A stretch of DNA of 64,000 nucleotides from Anaeromyxobacter sp. GTDB taxonomy: Bacteria > Myxococcota > Myxococcia > Myxococcales > Anaeromyxobacteraceae. Where the stretch lies: NCBI GenBank assembly GCA_016718565.1, contig JADKCZ010000003.1, positions 248,001 through 312,000 on the forward strand, given 5' to 3'. Positions 8,412-18,667 of this stretch are shown in pieces (positions within the stretch are counted from its first letter, which is position 1; each line of letters begins with the position of its first letter). The translations under genes and the position numbers were made by a program. The notes under the pieces were generated by a model. It did no database searches. It had not been told where the DNA came from and worked only from the letters and a program-made list of their open reading frames with translations.

Positions 8412-8971
8412 TTGATGCGGTAGTCGCCCTTGACGCGGGACCTCTCCAGCTCGCCCTGCACCGCCGCCAGCTGCTCCTTGAACTTGGGGTTGGCGGCCTC
8501 GTACATGAGGGCGCTCTTGAGCGCCCGCTCGGCGGCCTCCCAGCGCCCCGCCTGCACCTCCAGCATGGCGGTGGCGAAGAACTTCCGGCCGTTGGGCGTC
8601 TGGCCGAACTGCTCCTCCAGCTTCTTCTTCTGGTCGGCGCTCGCCGCCGACTCCTCGGCCTCGGTGAAGCGCAGCTTCCTGGCCCGGTCCGGCCCCGACA
8701 CGTCGGCCAGGTAGCGCACCCGCTTCTGGTCGTCGCGCAGCACCGTGTAGGCCTCGTTGATGCGCCGGTAGATGCGGCCGATCAGGTCCCTCAGCTCGGC
8801 GCTCTCCACCGCCGCGAAGCGGTCCGGGTGGTAGGCGCGCGACTCCCGGTAGTAGGCGGCCTTGACGTCGGCGGCGCCGGCGCCCTGCTGCAGCTTGAGC
8901 ACGCCGTAGTAGTCGAGCTGGTCGAGCACGGCGGCCAGCGTCTCGACCTCGATGAGGAACTGCGCGTCCAC
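8408..8971 (-). CDS. J-domain co-chaperone with C-terminal helical region
   Basis: The protein has 187 residues. A J-domain spans roughly residues 18-88 and contains the essential HPD tripeptide (YHPDRF) that stimulates Hsp70 ATPase activity. The remaining ~100 residues are rich in Ala, Lys and Glu and read like a TPR-type helical segment (AGRWEAAERALKSALMYEAANP). It lacks the Gly/Phe and zinc regions of DnaJ, so it is a specialised J-protein. The GTG start lies 19 bases after the Hsp70 stop with a GGAGG site. It is probably the dedicated partner of the Hsp70 at 8991-10589. Confidence 0.85.
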   Translation of the reverse strand: MDAQFLIEVETLAAVLDQLDYYGVLKLQQGAGAADVKAAYYRESRAYHPDRFAAVESAELRDLIGRIYRRINEAYTVLRDDQKRVRYLADVSGPDRARKLRFTEAEESAASADQKKKLEEQFGQTPNGRKFFATAMLEVQAGRWEAAERALKSALMYEAANPKFKEQLAAVQGELERSRVKGDYRIK

Positions 8972-8990
8972 GGGGGGGCTGCCTCCTGGG

Positions 8991-10589
<1,599 letters not shown>

Positions 10590-10698
10590 GGTGCTTTCGG
10601 CCAGCGTTTCCAGGGGGTTGGGAGATGCTAGTGGGCGGTACGGCGGGCTGTCAAACCGCCTGGGCGCGGCGCCGCGCCGCAGCCCGGCCGCGGCCCGC

Positions 10699-11748
10699 TC
10701 AGACGATGGCCCAGGGGCGCGGCACGTAGAGCGCCTCCCAGGTGGCCAGCGCGAAGCGATCGGTCATGCCGGAGAGGAAGTCGGTGACGGCCCGCTCCTG
10801 CGTCTCGCCGGGCCGCGGCGCCACCCCGTAGGTGGCCCGCAGGCGCGCCGCGTCCTCCAGGCACCAGTGGTGCAGGTCCTTGAGGATGCGCTGGGCCTTG
10901 ACGAACTCCTCGTGCACCACCGGGTTCTCGTAGACGCGGGCGTAGAGGAAGTCGCGCAGCGCCAGCAGGGCCTGGTGCACGCCGGGCGACAGCTCGATGT
11001 GCCCCCCGCCGTCCAGGTCGGAGTGGACGATGACGTCGCGGATAAGGGTGGCCAGCCGCTCGGAGTGGCGGCCGCCCAGGGTGGCGCGGATGTCGGGCGG
11101 CACCTCGGCCTCGGTGAGCAGCCCGGCCCGCACCGCGTCGTCGAGGTCGTGGTTGACGTAGGCGATGACGTCGGCCAGGCGCACGATCTCGGCCTCCAGG
11201 GTCATGGCCTTGGGCCCGCTGCCGCGCATCAGCACCCCGCCCTTGCCCTTGGAGTGGCGCAGGATGCCGTCGCGCACCTCGATGGTCAGGTTGAGCCCGG
11301 CCCCGTCCTTCTCCAGCACCTCCACCACCCGCACCGACTGGGTGACGTGGTGGAAGCCGCCGGCCACCACCTCGGAGAGCACCCGCTCGCCGGCGTGGCC
11401 GAAGGGGGTGTGGCCCAGGTCGTGGCCCATCACCATGGCCTCCACCAGCATCTCGTTGAGGCGGAGCGCCCGCGCGATGGAGCGGCCCACCTGCGCCACC
11501 TCCAGGGTGTGGGTCAGCCGGTTGCGGTAGTGGTCGCCGGTGGGGGCCAGGAAGACCTGGGTCTTGCCCTTGAGGCGCCGGAAGGACTTGCAGTGCAGCA
11601 GCCGGTCGCGGTCCCGCTGGTAGGCGGGGCGCATGTCGTCCTCGGGGTCGGGCCGCTCGCGCCCCCGGGTCCCGGCCGACAGCGCGGCGCGCGGGTGGAA
11701 GGTGCGGGCCTCCAGGTCCTCCAGCATGGCGCGGATGGTCGGGGGCAT
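10699..11748 (-). CDS. dgt: dGTP triphosphohydrolase-like protein (HD domain)
   Basis: The 349-residue HD-superfamily protein of the dGTPase type 2 class hydrolyses dNTPs to the nucleoside and triphosphate. Visible motifs are DRLLHCKSFRRLKGKTQVF, RNRLTHTLEVAQVGRSIA and GHDLGHTPFGHAGE (the HD pair), then DVIAYVNHDLDDA. These supply the metal-binding His/Asp residues. It stands between the Hsp70 gene and the CPBP protease, all on the minus strand, without obvious functional linkage. Confidence 0.9.
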   Translation of the reverse strand: MPPTIRAMLEDLEARTFHPRAALSAGTRGRERPDPEDDMRPAYQRDRDRLLHCKSFRRLKGKTQVFLAPTGDHYRNRLTHTLEVAQVGRSIARALRLNEMLVEAMVMGHDLGHTPFGHAGERVLSEVVAGGFHHVTQSVRVVEVLEKDGAGLNLTIEVRDGILRHSKGKGGVLMRGSGPKAMTLEAEIVRLADVIAYVNHDLDDAVRAGLLTEAEVPPDIRATLGGRHSERLATLIRDVIVHSDLDGGGHIELSPGVHQALLALRDFLYARVYENPVVHEEFVKAQRILKDLHHWCLEDAARLRATYGVAPRPGETQERAVTDFLSGMTDRFALATWEALYVPRPWAIV

Positions 11749-11779
11749 GGCGGGGTCCTAACGCCCGGGGCGGGCGGTG

Positions 11780-12604
11780 TCAGGCGTAGAAGGAGCGCTC
11801 CAGCGTGGCCAGGAAGAGGTTGGAGAGCGCGTGCACCACCACCGGCGCCCAGATCCCGCCGGTCCGCTCCCGCAGCCAGCCGAAGAGCAGGCCGGGGAAG
11901 AAGGTGCCGACGCGCCAGGGCTGCAGGGTCACCAGGTGGCCGAGCGCGAAGAGCACCTGGGTGAGCAGGAAGCCGCGCCCCAGGCGCGCCCCCAGCACCG
12001 TGATCCCGGCGCCCGGCGCGGCCCGCGCCAGGCTGGTCTGCAGCCAGCCGCGGTAGAAGAGCTCCTCGGGCAGCGCCACCACCAGCAGCTGCGTCAGCAC
12101 CAGCAGCGGCAGCCGGTCGGGCAGCCGGAAGGCGAGGCGCGGCGCGCCGGCGTAGGGCGCCAGCAGCCCCCGCAGCCCGGGGGAGAGGCCGGGCAGGGCC
12201 TCGGCGAAGAGCCAGAAGCCCACCGCGAAGAGCGGGAAGACCAGGGCGCAGGTGAGGAGCCCCTGCCAGAGGCCGCGCCCGGCGGCGCGCCAGGTGCGCC
12301 CGTCGCCCAGGCCGTGCAGCGGGGCGCCGTAGGCCTCCCAGTCCTCGCCGCGGGCGCGCAGGCGGCGGTCCGGCAGCCAGACGAAGAGGAAGGCGGCCAC
12401 CCCGGCCAGGTTGGCGCCGACCAGGCCGGTGGGATCGGCCAGGGAGACCAGCCGCGCCGCGCCCAGGCCGGCCACCGCCAGCGCCCAGGTGCGCAGCAGC
12501 GCGCCGGTGCGCTCGGGCGGCGGCCCCGCCTGGCCGGCCCAGGGCGGCGCGGCGTCCGGCCGGGGCGGCGGTGGGCTGGGCAGGGGCACGCCCCCGGATC
12601 GCAC
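11780..12604 (-). CDS. CPBP-family intramembrane glutamic protease; candidate myxosortase
   Basis: The protein has up to 274 residues and six to eight hydrophobic segments. The CPBP (Rce1/Abi) signature is complete: PEELFYRGW with Glu180, Glu181 and Arg185, then LFALGHL with His223, and VVVHALSNL with His258 and Asn262. Family members cleave prenylated or sorted membrane proteins, and a CPBP branch has been proposed as the myxosortase that processes MYXO-CTERM tails. The next gene, divergent across 203 bases, encodes a MYXO-CTERM protein, which makes that role attractive but unproven. The start is uncertain: GTG at 12604 as given, or GTG at 12589. Confidence 0.8.
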   Translation of the reverse strand: MRSGGVPLPSPPPPRPDAAPPWAGQAGPPPERTGALLRTWALAVAGLGAARLVSLADPTGLVGANLAGVAAFLFVWLPDRRLRARGEDWEAYGAPLHGLGDGRTWRAAGRGLWQGLLTCALVFPLFAVGFWLFAEALPGLSPGLRGLLAPYAGAPRLAFRLPDRLPLLVLTQLLVVALPEELFYRGWLQTSLARAAPGAGITVLGARLGRGFLLTQVLFALGHLVTLQPWRVGTFFPGLLFGWLRERTGGIWAPVVVHALSNLFLATLERSFYA

Positions 12605-12807
12605 GCGACCCCGGTCGAGTCAACGGCACACCTCGCGGCGGCGCCGTCCGGGCGCGGTTCGCCCGCTCGACGCTGGGTCCGCTCGCGCCCGGCCGGAGGG
12701 CCCGGCCCCCGACGCCAGCCATGTGCGCGCCCTGCCGACATGTCGCCCGCCGCGGCGTCCGGGCGGGTCCCCTGCCCGTGGTACGATCCGGCCTCGAGGA
12801 GATTGCC
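12605..12807. promoter_or_regulatory. Divergent intergenic region between CPBP protease and MYXO-CTERM gene
   Basis: This 203-base gap must hold promoters for both divergent genes. A ribosome binding site (GAGGAG, 12796-12801) lies 6 bases before the ATG at 12808. A weak -10-like TACGAT is at 12782-12787, without a good -35. No clear repeat or operator was seen. Confidence 0.35.
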
Positions 12808-15800
12808 ATGACGACACCGCGACGGACCACCGCCCGCTGGCTGGCCGGGCTCGCCCCGCTCTTCCTGCTGGGGCTCGCCCTCCCCCTGCTGGCGCCGTCC
12901 TGCGGCGACTTCCAGCCTGGCGTGAAGTCCTTCGCCAAGGGGTCGCTCATCATCCCCATGGACGTCTGCTACCAGTGCACGCGCCAGTCGGCCGACGGCT
13001 TCGACGCCGCCACCGGCAACTGCGCCCGCACCGGCTGGGTCTCGGCCCCGTCCGGCAACGCCTGCCCCCAGGCGCTGGCCCAGGGCGACGTGATGCGGGC
13101 CTACGGCCTGGTCTACCAGCTCATCCGCAACGACGTGGCCGTCTACTGGGTCATCGACCCGGCCAAGACCGCCATCGACGGCTACGACCTGGCCATCCAG
13201 TACCAGGGCGGGTTCCCGGTGGCGGAGCTGGACTGGGCCACCGGCCTGCCCGGCGCCTCCCCGGTGGCCTCCGCCACCATCCGCTACATGGGCGGCCCCT
13301 TCGTGGTGGACGGCAGCGACGCCGCCAAGGCCATCGCGGTGATGAAGGCCTACCAGTCCACCTTCGGCGCGGTGAACGTGCACGTGGCCTCGGTGGCCTT
13401 CCAGGGGAACGTGGCCAAGACCATGGCCGGCGGCTGGGGCGCCGGCGGCGCCGTGCCGCCCAAGCTGGCGCTGCTCGACATCGGCTCGGGCAACATCACC
13501 GCCACCTCGCCGGTGACGATGAACTCCGCCAAGAACTCCGAGCCGGTCATCCAGGAGTACCTGGCCCGGGCCGGCATCGGCTCGGGCGCGGCCGGCGGCA
13601 CCGCCACCGGCGTGCACGGCGAGATCTACGACAAGCTCGGCATCGACGACTTCCAGCCCGCCGCCGGCTCCACCGACCCGCGCACCAGCCGGCTCTTCCA
13701 GAACGGCTACCAGATCCTCTGGGTGCCGCACTGGGTGGCGCCTGGCTCCTGCTCCAACTACAGCTCGAACGCCACCTGCGCCGCCTCCCTCTACTCGGCC
13801 GCCCGCGTCGACCAGGTGCTGAAGACCATCGGCCTGTTCGTGGCCGGCGGCGGCGACCTCTTCGCCGAGTGCGCTGGCCTGGGCAGCTTCGAGGGGGTGC
13901 GGCGCTCCGACGGCAGCTGGTCGCTGGACTACGAGGACGGCGCCAGCGACCACTCCTCCCAGCTGCAGACGCCGGTGGACGCCTCCCCGCCGGACACCCT
14001 CTCCGGGATGCGCATCAACCAGCGCAACCCCGGCGCGCCGCTCTACGCGGGCAGCTTCTCCAGCCCGCTGCTGCAGCTGGGCGACTTCCCCTTCAAGCCC
14101 TACGACGGCGCCATCAAGATCTACCGGCCCTACAGCGCCTACGTCACCGCCTCGCCGCCGCTGGTGCGGCTCACCCAGGACACCACCGACCAGACCCTCG
14201 ACTACTTCACGCTGCTGCCGCGCGCCGCCAGCGGCGGGCGCGGCTCGGTGGTCTACCTGGCCGGCCACAGCTACTCCGGCGTGCAGGGCAGCTTCCAGGC
14301 GGGCGGCTCGCGCCTGGTGGTCAACACGCTCTTCAACCTGGGCGCCACCTGCACCGCCAGCGGCGTGTCGTGCGCCACCGGCCTGCTGGGCGCCTGCGGC
14401 CAGGGCGTGCTGGGCTGCTCCGCCAGCGGCCAGCCGGTCTGCTCGCCCACCACCACCGGCGACGACGAGGCCTGCAACGGCGTCGACGACGACTGCGACG
14501 GCCTGGTGGACGAGGACCTGGAGCAGGGGTGCTACGGCGGCCCCACCGGCACGCAGGGCGTCGGGCTGTGCCGGGCCGGCGTCCGCACCTGCCAGGTGAA
14601 CCCGGACGGCGGCTACGGCTTCTCGGCCTGCCAGGGCGAGGTGCTGCCGACCCCCGAGGGCTGCAACGGCCTGGACGACGACTGCGACGGTGAGGTGGAC
14701 GAGCTGGCCCCCAGCGTGCGCCTCTCGGAGGCCTGCTACTCGGGCTCGCCCGGCACCCAGGGCGTGGGCGCCTGCCGGGGCGGCACCCGCACCTGCACCG
14801 CCGGCACCTGGGGCGGCTGCGCCGGCGAGGTCACGCCGGTGGGCGATCCCTGCAACTCCCCGGAGGGCGGCACCACCGCGCTCGACCGGGACTGCAACGG
14901 CGCCATCGACGCCTGCGGCTCCTGCCCGCCGGGCCAGGTCCGGGACTGCTACGACGGCCCGGCCGGGACCGACGGGGTGGGGCCGTGCCGCCGCGGCAGC
15001 CAGACCTGCTCCAGCTTCGGCGAGTGGTCCACCTGCGCCGGCGCCGTCAAGCCGGGCGAGGAGGTCTGCCGCAACGACGTGGACGAGAACTGCAACGGCC
15101 CCACCGACGACGACCCGCCCTTCTGCAACGCCTGCAAGCCCACCGACCCGGTCGTCACCTGCTGGACCGGTCCGGCCGACGCCGTCTTCCAGTCCCCCAC
15201 CCGGCCCGACGCGGTCTGCGTGCGCGGCACGGTGTTGTGCCTGCCCAGCGGCGAGCTGGGCGGCTGCGTCCAGCAGACGCTGCCCGGGCCGGAGCTGTGC
15301 AACGGCAAGGACGACGACTGCGACGACCAGGTCGACGACGGGGTGGCCTGCGGGGCCGGCTTCGCCTGCGAGAACGGCGTCTGCGTCTTCTCGTCGTGCG
15401 GGCCCGAGGTGCCCTGCCGCGAGGGCTACGACTGCATCGCCGGCGCCTGCAAGCTGACCGCCTGCGGCGCGGGCGGCGCCTGCGACGCCGGCACGGTGTG
15501 CGACTTCGGGTCCTGCAGCGATCCCTGCGCCGGCATCACCTGCGGCGTGGGCTCCACCTGCGCCGGCGGGTACTGCACCGGCGGCGCCTGCTACGCGGAG
15601 GGCTGCCCGGCCGGCTCGGTCTGCCAGGCCGGGACCTGCGTGGCGGACACCTGCCAGGGGATCATCTGCCCGGGCGGCACCTTCTGCCGCCAGGGCGACT
15701 GCGTGCAGGCCTGCGCCTTCGTCACCTGCGGCCCGGCCGAGCGCTGCGACGGCGACGGGTTCTGCGCTGCCGACCCGTGCGCCGGGAAGACCTGCGCGCC

Positions 15801-18183
15801 CAGCCTCTCCTGCCGCGACGGGGTCTGCGTGGCCGACGCCTGCGTGGGCGTGGCCTGCGGCCAGGGCCAGCAGTGCCGGGCCGGGGTCTGCGAGGACGAC
15901 CCGTGCGCCGGCGTCACCTGCCCGGCCGGCCAGTGCCGCGACGGCCAGTGCTTCGCGGTGCGCCGCCCGGCCGAGGGCACCGGCGCCGGCGGCGAGGGCT
16001 CGAGCGGCTGCGGCTGCGGCGGCGGGGCCGGCTCGCCGCTGGCCCTGCTCGGGCTCCTGCTGGCGCTGCCGCTGGCGCGGCGGCGGCGGCCCGGCCGGGC
16101 CTCGCCGCGCGGCGGGCTCCTGCTCCTGGTGGTGCTGGCCGGCCTCCCGGCCGCCGGCTGCCAGAAGGCCGCCGCCCCCTTCGACCCGCTGGCCTGCGCC
16201 GCGCTGGCGGTGCCGCTCGGCACCTGCGAGACCGAGTCCCGCTGCATCGACCACTTCAACGACCCGTCCCACTGCGGCGCCTGCGGCCAGGCCTGCGGGG
16301 CCGGCAACTGGTGCGTCGACGGCGTGTGCGGCCCGGCCAGCACGGTGGCGCCGCGGCTCACCGGGGTGAGCCCCTCCCTGGCCCCCACCGGCGGCCTGGC
16401 CCCGGTGGCGGTGACGCTCACCGGCGAGCGGCTGGCCGACGGCGCCTCCCTGCGCGCCTCCAGCGACTTCGGCACCGTCACCGTGCCCACCACCCGCCAG
16501 GCCAACGGCTCGCTGCTGGCCTCGCTCGACCTCTCGGGCGCCGCGGCCGGCACCTGGGTGCTGCGGGTGGTCAACCCGGACCTGGTCATCTCCAACGGGC
16601 GGGCCTTCGGGGTGGTCATCCCCACGCCGGTCATCACCGCGGTGGTCCCGGTGCCGGACCTCTCGCCCGGCGCCTCGCCGCCCCAGGTGGTGGCCGGCGG
16701 CCTGCGCACCCTGCGCCTGGTCGGCACCGGCCTCATGGTGGGCAGCGCCTGCCGCCTGGGCGGGTCCACCCTGTCGGAGCGCGAGGTCCCGGCCGAGCTG
16801 ACCGCGGCGGGGCTGGAGTGCCAGGCCGACCTCTCCTCCGTGCAGCCGGGCCGCTACGACGTCTGGGTGGTGAACGACGCCGACCACGTCTCGGCGCGCG
16901 CCCCCTTCCAGGTGGTGAGCGCCGCGCCGGTGCTGACCACCCTGGCCCCGTCCTCGGCCCGCTTCAACACCACCACCGGCGTCCAGCTCTTCGGCTCCGG
17001 CTTCGACGTCACCAGCAAGGTCTGGTTCACCGGGCCCGGCTTCCCGGCCGGCCTGGCGCAGAACACCACCTTCGTGGACCCCACCCGGCTCATCGTGGAC
17101 CTGCTCGACCTGCAGCGCTGCCCCGCCGCGCCCTGCCCGGTCACCGACCCCACCCACCGCTACACGCTGGAGGTGCGCAACGGCCCGCAGGTCTCCGAGC
17201 AGAAGGAGCTCTTCGTCGAGGCCGCCACCCGCACGGTGAGCGCCATGGCCCCGGTCACCGCCTACCAGGGCGACCTGCAGCCCGTCACCATCAGCGGCAG
17301 CGGGCTGTCCGGCAGCCTGCTGCAGGTGCGGCCGCCGGGCGGCGCCTTCGCCACCGCCCCCCTCGACCCGCTCAGGCCCAACACCGACGGCGCCATCTCC
17401 GGGGTGGTGGACCTGGTCGGCACGCCGCCGGGCGCGGCGCCGGCCGGCAGCTGGGACGTGCGGCTGCTCTACCCCACCGGCGCCACCTCGGCCTCCTTCT
17501 CGCTGCGGGTGGACTCCAACCGGGCCATCATCGTGGCCACGCCCCAGCCGGCCGGCGGCGAGGCCGGGCTCACCGTGGCGGTGACGCTCACCGTCGCCAA
17601 CCTCCGGCCGCCCCTGTCGGCGGTGCGGGTGCGGCTCTCCGACCCCACCCCCGGCGCCACCTTCACCCTCGAGCCCACCCCGCTGTCCTTCCCTGCGGCC
17701 GACAAGGTGGTGGTGTCGCTGCCGCTGGCCGGCCTCCAGACCAAGGTCTACGCCCTGGCCGTGGTCAACCCCAGCGGCGCCGCCCCCTCCAACCCGTACA
17801 ACTTCACGGTGCTGCCCGGGCAGCCCACCGTGACCTCGGTGGCCTGCACCAGCCTGCCGCCGGCCGCCGGCGCGCTCTGCCCGTCGGCCTCCTCGGCCCG
17901 GCAGCAGGCGACGCCGGTGCCGGTGCGCATCGACGGGACCAACTTCGCCAGGCCGGACGCGGCCGGCAACAACGGCTCGCAGGTGCGGGTCTCGTCCGCC
18001 GCGCTCGGCGTGGTGGACCAGCTGCTGCCCGCGGCGGCCGTCACCGTGACCTCGGCCACCCGCATCGACGTGGCGCTCGACACCACCCTGGCGGTGCCGG
18101 GCACCTACGCGCTGTCGATCTGGAACCAGGGGGGCGCCCAGCGCTCGACGCCGCTGGCCGGGGCCTTCACCATCCTGCCCTGA
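12808..18183 (+). CDS. Cys-rich MopE-repeat protein with internal MYXO-CTERM signal fused to a lipobox/TIG-domain protein
   Basis: The ORF encodes 1791 residues. It begins with a signal peptide (RRTTARWLAG, then a hydrophobic core ending APSC), followed by an unclassified ~530-residue region. Next come MopE-like metal-binding repeats (CNGVDDDCDG near 555, CNGLDDDCDG near 619, CNGKDDDCDD near 830) and a Cys-rich stretch to ~1050. Residues 1064-1090 form a complete MYXO-CTERM tail: SSGCGCGGG, a hydrophobic helix, then ARRRRPGR. Such a tail normally ends a protein, but here the frame continues into a lipoprotein-like signal (LLLLVVLAGLPAAGC, Cys1118) and several TIG/IPT-type beta domains to the end. 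No stop or internal ATG separates the halves. Upstream Met codons in this frame were rejected for lack of a signal peptide or RBS. Confidence 0.85.
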   Translation: MTTPRRTTARWLAGLAPLFLLGLALPLLAPSCGDFQPGVKSFAKGSLIIPMDVCYQCTRQSADGFDAATGNCARTGWVSAPSGNACPQALAQGDVMRAYGLVYQLIRNDVAVYWVIDPAKTAIDGYDLAIQYQGGFPVAELDWATGLPGASPVASATIRYMGGPFVVDGSDAAKAIAVMKAYQSTFGAVNVHVASVAFQGNVAKTMAGGWGAGGAVPPKLALLDIGSGNITATSPVTMNSAKNSEPVIQEYLARAGIGSGAAGGTATGVHGEIYDKLGIDDFQPAAGSTDPRTSRLFQNGYQILWVPHWVAPGSCSNYSSNATCAASLYSAARVDQVLKTIGLFVAGGGDLFAECAGLGSFEGVRRSDGSWSLDYEDGASDHSSQLQTPVDASPPDTLSGMRINQRNPGAPLYAGSFSSPLLQLGDFPFKPYDGAIKIYRPYSAYVTASPPLVRLTQDTTDQTLDYFTLLPRAASGGRGSVVYLAGHSYSGVQGSFQAGGSRLVVNTLFNLGATCTASGVSCATGLLGACGQGVLGCSASGQPVCSPTTTGDDEACNGVDDDCDGLVDEDLEQGCYGGPTGTQGVGLCRAGVRTCQVNPDGGYGFSACQGEVLPTPEGCNGLDDDCDGEVDELAPSVRLSEACYSGSPGTQGVGACRGGTRTCTAGTWGGCAGEVTPVGDPCNSPEGGTTALDRDCNGAIDACGSCPPGQVRDCYDGPAGTDGVGPCRRGSQTCSSFGEWSTCAGAVKPGEEVCRNDVDENCNGPTDDDPPFCNACKPTDPVVTCWTGPADAVFQSPTRPDAVCVRGTVLCLPSGELGGCVQQTLPGPELCNGKDDDCDDQVDDGVACGAGFACENGVCVFSSCGPEVPCREGYDCIAGACKLTACGAGGACDAGTVCDFGSCSDPCAGITCGVGSTCAGGYCTGGACYAEGCPAGSVCQAGTCVADTCQGIICPGGTFCRQGDCVQACAFVTCGPAERCDGDGFCAADPCAGKTCAPSLSCRDGVCVADACVGVACGQGQQCRAGVCEDDPCAGVTCPAGQCRDGQCFAVRRPAEGTGAGGEGSSGCGCGGGAGSPLALLGLLLALPLARRRRPGRASPRGGLLLLVVLAGLPAAGCQKAAAPFDPLACAALAVPLGTCETESRCIDHFNDPSHCGACGQACGAGNWCVDGVCGPASTVAPRLTGVSPSLAPTGGLAPVAVTLTGERLADGASLRASSDFGTVTVPTTRQANGSLLASLDLSGAAAGTWVLRVVNPDLVISNGRAFGVVIPTPVITAVVPVPDLSPGASPPQVVAGGLRTLRLVGTGLMVGSACRLGGSTLSEREVPAELTAAGLECQADLSSVQPGRYDVWVVNDADHVSARAPFQVVSAAPVLTTLAPSSARFNTTTGVQLFGSGFDVTSKVWFTGPGFPAGLAQNTTFVDPTRLIVDLLDLQRCPAAPCPVTDPTHRYTLEVRNGPQVSEQKELFVEAATRTVSAMAPVTAYQGDLQPVTISGSGLSGSLLQVRPPGGAFATAPLDPLRPNTDGAISGVVDLVGTPPGAAPAGSWDVRLLYPTGATSASFSLRVDSNRAIIVATPQPAGGEAGLTVAVTLTVANLRPPLSAVRVRLSDPTPGATFTLEPTPLSFPAADKVVVSLPLAGLQTKVYALAVVNPSGAAPSNPYNFTVLPGQPTVTSVACTSLPPAAGALCPSASSARQQATPVPVRIDGTNFARPDAAGNNGSQVRVSSAALGVVDQLLPAAAVTVTSATRIDVALDTTLAVPGTYALSIWNQGGAQRSTPLAGAFTILP
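16009..16161 (+). other. Junction: MYXO-CTERM tail followed directly by lipoprotein signal
   Basis: Within the 1791-residue ORF, Cys1068 and Cys1070 of the CGCG motif (codons from 16009) are followed by a ~17-residue hydrophobic helix and a run of four arginines (ending 16089). Nine codons later a second hydrophobic stretch ends in AAG|C with Cys1118 (codon 16159-16161). The sequence therefore holds a C-terminal sorting signal and an N-terminal lipidation signal back to back. No stop codon or ATG occurs in any forward frame across the joint. Confidence 0.8.
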
Positions 18184-18191
18184 GCGGCCGG

Positions 18192-18575
18192 CTAGAGGCC
18201 GGAGGAGCCGATGGCGCGGGCCACCAGCTGGACCGCCGCGGCCGGGTCGAAGGGCTTCTTCAGGATCTCGTCGGCCCCGATGCGCCGGTAGGTCTCGACC
18301 TCCTTGTCGCCGATGCGCGAGCTCATCAGCACCAGGTAGGTCTTCTTCCAGTGCGGGTGGGCCTTGATGAGCCGGCACACGTCGGCCCCGTTCAGCTTGG
18401 GCATGTAGATGTCGAGCAGCAGGGCGTCCGGGTCGGCCGAGGCCATCTTGCGGAAGACCTCCTCGCCGTCGCTGGCGGCGGCCACGGCGTAGCCGCCCTC
18501 CTCGAAGGCCGCGGTGAGCGCGTCGATCACCGCCTGCGAGTCGTCCACCACCAGGACGGTCTTCTTCCGGGCCAT
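18192..18575 (-). CDS. Single-domain response regulator (CheY-like)
   Basis: The 127-residue receiver domain has no output domain. The acidic pair DD at 11-12, phospho-acceptor Asp55 (LLLDIYMPKLNG), Ser85/Ser86 (VLMSS) and Lys107 (LKKPF) are all in place, so it should be phosphorylated and act by protein contact. It is convergent with the MYXO-CTERM gene (8 bases apart) and divergent from gltX. The cognate kinase is not evident; the hybrid kinase at 23632 carries its own receiver. Confidence 0.9.
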   Translation of the reverse strand: MARKKTVLVVDDSQAVIDALTAAFEEGGYAVAAASDGEEVFRKMASADPDALLLDIYMPKLNGADVCRLIKAHPHWKKTYLVLMSSRIGDKEVETYRRIGADEILKKPFDPAAAVQLVARAIGSSGL

Positions 18576-18667
18576 CGGTCCCCCCTTATACCTCGCCGGC
18601 CCGACCCGGTGTGAGCGGGCCCCGGGCCCGCGCCGGGGGCCGCGCCCCGTGGTAGATCACGCCGGTC

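Noticed and set aside
12094..18378. Very long minus-strand open frame opposite the MYXO-CTERM gene
   Set aside because: It is a GC-skew shadow: composition is Gly/Ala/Arg/His-rich without domains, and the plus strand has a signal peptide, RBS and recognisable motifs.
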